Assembly (NCBI GenBank): GCA_900549335.1 | Contig: UROJ01000076.1 | Coordinates: forward strand, 1 to 7,147 | Source: an uncultured Collinsella sp. | Lineage (GTDB): Bacteria; Actinomycetota; Coriobacteriia; Coriobacteriales; Coriobacteriaceae | DNA: 7,147 nucleotides | Direction: 5' to 3' | Shown here: piece after piece, positions 6,435 to 7,147 of the stretch | Position numbering within the stretch: the stretch's first letter is position 1 | Layout of the letters: every line of letters begins with the position of its first letter | The notes under the pieces: model-generated | Told to the model about the DNA's origin: nothing | What the model saw: only the letters and a program-made list of their open reading frames with translations | The model's database searches: none | Program-made: the position numbers and the translations under genes

Positions 6435-6619
6435 GTTCGAGTTGTCTGCATATGATTCGACGTCGCCAACGGTGGCCTTCGGATATCCCTAGCGAGCGTT
6501 CCGAGTCAGATTTCGCCGTTTTCCGGAGCAGGGGCGCGTCATTCTCGCCATGTCGGGACTTAGAATGATACGGCGCCCTACAGTTTTGCCCACCCGCGGC
6601 GGTGCTGGCGCGGTCACGT

Positions 6620-6643
6620 TGCAGAATACTCCGTTTTTTGCAC
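6620..6643 (-). repeat. GTGCA-N6-GGAGTATTCTGCA motif, copy 2
   Basis: On the minus strand this reads GTGCA, AAAAAC, GGAGTATTCTGCA. It faces copy 1 (6411-6434) in inverted orientation with 185 bp between them. The sequence outside the 24 nt does not align well, so this is a short motif rather than the edge of a longer duplication. Confidence 0.5.
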
Positions 6644-6774
6644 GGGCCAGGATGGGGTACCTCAGGAGAACGCGGCGGTATCCAGTAAATATATGCAATC
6701 TGTACCGGGAATTATGCAAACCGAAAAGGCGGGCAGTATGGGTTGGTGTATCGGGCTGCCTAGCGCACCAAAAC

Positions 6775-6803
6775 GGGGAGCTCCCCCCCATGCGCCGTAT
6801 ACT
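6775..6803 (+). promoter_or_regulatory. Possible promoter and palindromic operator of the flavodoxin-like gene
   Basis: TATACT at 6798-6803 is a -10 candidate, about 58 bp before the ATG at 6861. The perfect 12-bp palindrome GGGGAGCTCCCC (6775-6786) covers the position where a -35 would lie, and no -35 consensus is seen, as expected for a regulated or activator-dependent promoter. Both elements are short and could be chance. Confidence 0.3.
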
Positions 6804-6860
6804 CTGTCTGAATGTGAAAACGGCTTGACGTGTTGCCTGGCGTAGGGAGAGGGTGCCTCG

Positions 6861-7147
6861 ATGAGCGTATTCGAAATTGTGTTTAGTCCGACGGGCGGAA
6901 CGCGGAAGGTGTCTGGCCTTGTGGCCGGGGCGCTGGACAAGAATACCGTTACCGTCGATTTGACCGATAGCGGGCTAGATTTCAGCGCTGTGTCGATGAC
7001 TAAGGACGACGTGGCCGTAATCTCTGCGCCGGCGTATGCCGGTAGAATCCCGGCTGTGGTGGCTGACCGGTTGGGCATGGTGCGCGGCAACGGGGCTCGG
7101 ACTGTTTTGGTTTGTGTATACGGAAACCGCGCGTTTGAGGACACGCT
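6861..7147 (+). CDS. Flavodoxin-like domain protein, N-terminal part
   Basis: The first 95 residues are present and the gene runs off the right edge. The start ATG follows GGGAGAGGG by 7 nt. The N-terminus FEIVFSPTGGTRKV matches the flavodoxin pattern of a first beta strand followed by a phosphate-binding loop (S-x-T-G-x-T) for FMN. PAYAGRIP (about 56-63) and VCVYGNRAFED (about 83-93) fit the other two FMN-contacting loops. Electron-transfer proteins of this type often carry 4Fe-4S ferredoxin motifs after the flavodoxin part (EFR1-like), but that region lies outside the window. A flavin-binding redox role is well supported; substrate and partners are unknown. Confidence 0.8.
   Translation, partial: MSVFEIVFSPTGGTRKVSGLVAGALDKNTVTVDLTDSGLDFSAVSMTKDDVAVISAPAYAGRIPAVVADRLGMVRGNGARTVLVCVYGNRAFEDT

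Larger units (their letters stand above)
6303..6797. other. Intergenic region without a supported gene
   Basis: Nearly 500 bp separate the helicase terminator from the next promoter-like sequence. Small open frames occur on both strands, but none has a convincing ribosome site or recognisable product. GC content appears lower than in the genes and there are homopolymer T runs. It contains two inverted copies of a GGAGTATTCTGCA motif (6411-6434 and 6620-6643). It could be a decayed gene, a repeat-derived segment, or hold an unannotated small RNA; nothing in the sequence selects one. Confidence 0.5.

Noticed and set aside
6301..6492. A 63-codon plus-strand frame after the helicase terminator
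   Set aside because: It starts at the edge of the terminator with no ribosome site, and its product is not recognisable.
6550..6828. A 92-codon plus-strand frame in the gene-free region
   Set aside because: It has no ribosome site, an irregular Arg/Pro-rich composition, and it runs through the repeat motif and the proposed promoter.
6662..7144. A 160-codon minus-strand frame opposite the flavodoxin-like gene
   Set aside because: The plus-strand frame has flavodoxin motifs and a good ribosome site; the minus-strand product resembles nothing and crosses the putative promoter.

Overview
The window looks like chromosomal DNA from a high-GC Coriobacteriia-type actinobacterium, most likely Collinsella or a close relative. 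That call rests on GC-rich codon use, on a Hanks-type kinase joined to a DUF6273 domain, and on a DEAD-box helicase with a long Arg/Gly tail. No rRNA or tRNA is present, so the genus is an inference.

Layout from left to right. (1) Positions 1-233 hold no gene. They carry a leftward promoter-like sequence with a G/C-tract palindrome of metalloregulator type (31-61), then a perfect 25-bp inverted repeat (87-149) that overlaps a 55-bp palindromic repeat element (136-190). (2) Positions 234-2347, minus strand, encode a membrane-anchored Ser/Thr kinase with a C-terminal DUF6273 domain. The gene is broken by a 29-bp insertion near 1131-1159 that creates a 20-bp perfect hairpin and shifts the frame just before the transmembrane helix. 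Removing the 29 bp restores a clean 694-residue protein. (3) Positions 2348-2518 are a short intergenic region with a long imperfect inverted repeat. (4) Positions 2519-3481, minus strand, encode a 320-residue protein with a C-terminal FHA domain. FHA domains usually read phosphothreonine, so this is a natural partner for the kinase. (5) Positions 3482-3987 are a divergent intergenic region. It holds a TATAAT promoter for the FHA gene, a second copy of the 55-bp element in the opposite orientation, and a promoter plus roughly 190-nt leader for the helicase. (6) Positions 3988-6237, plus strand, encode a 749-residue DEAD-box RNA helicase, followed by a strong intrinsic terminator. (7) Positions 6303-6860 appear non-coding and contain two inverted copies of a GGAGTATTCTGCA motif. 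(8) From 6861 to the window end is the start of a flavodoxin-like protein.

The FHA and kinase genes probably form one signalling module: a transmembrane kinase with an outside sensor domain, and a soluble phospho-reader. In this copy the kinase would lose its membrane anchor and sensor. The helicase is an independent RNA-metabolism gene. The most notable non-coding signals are the two matching 55-bp elements with identical 15-25-15 geometry, and the hairpin-forming insertion in the kinase gene.
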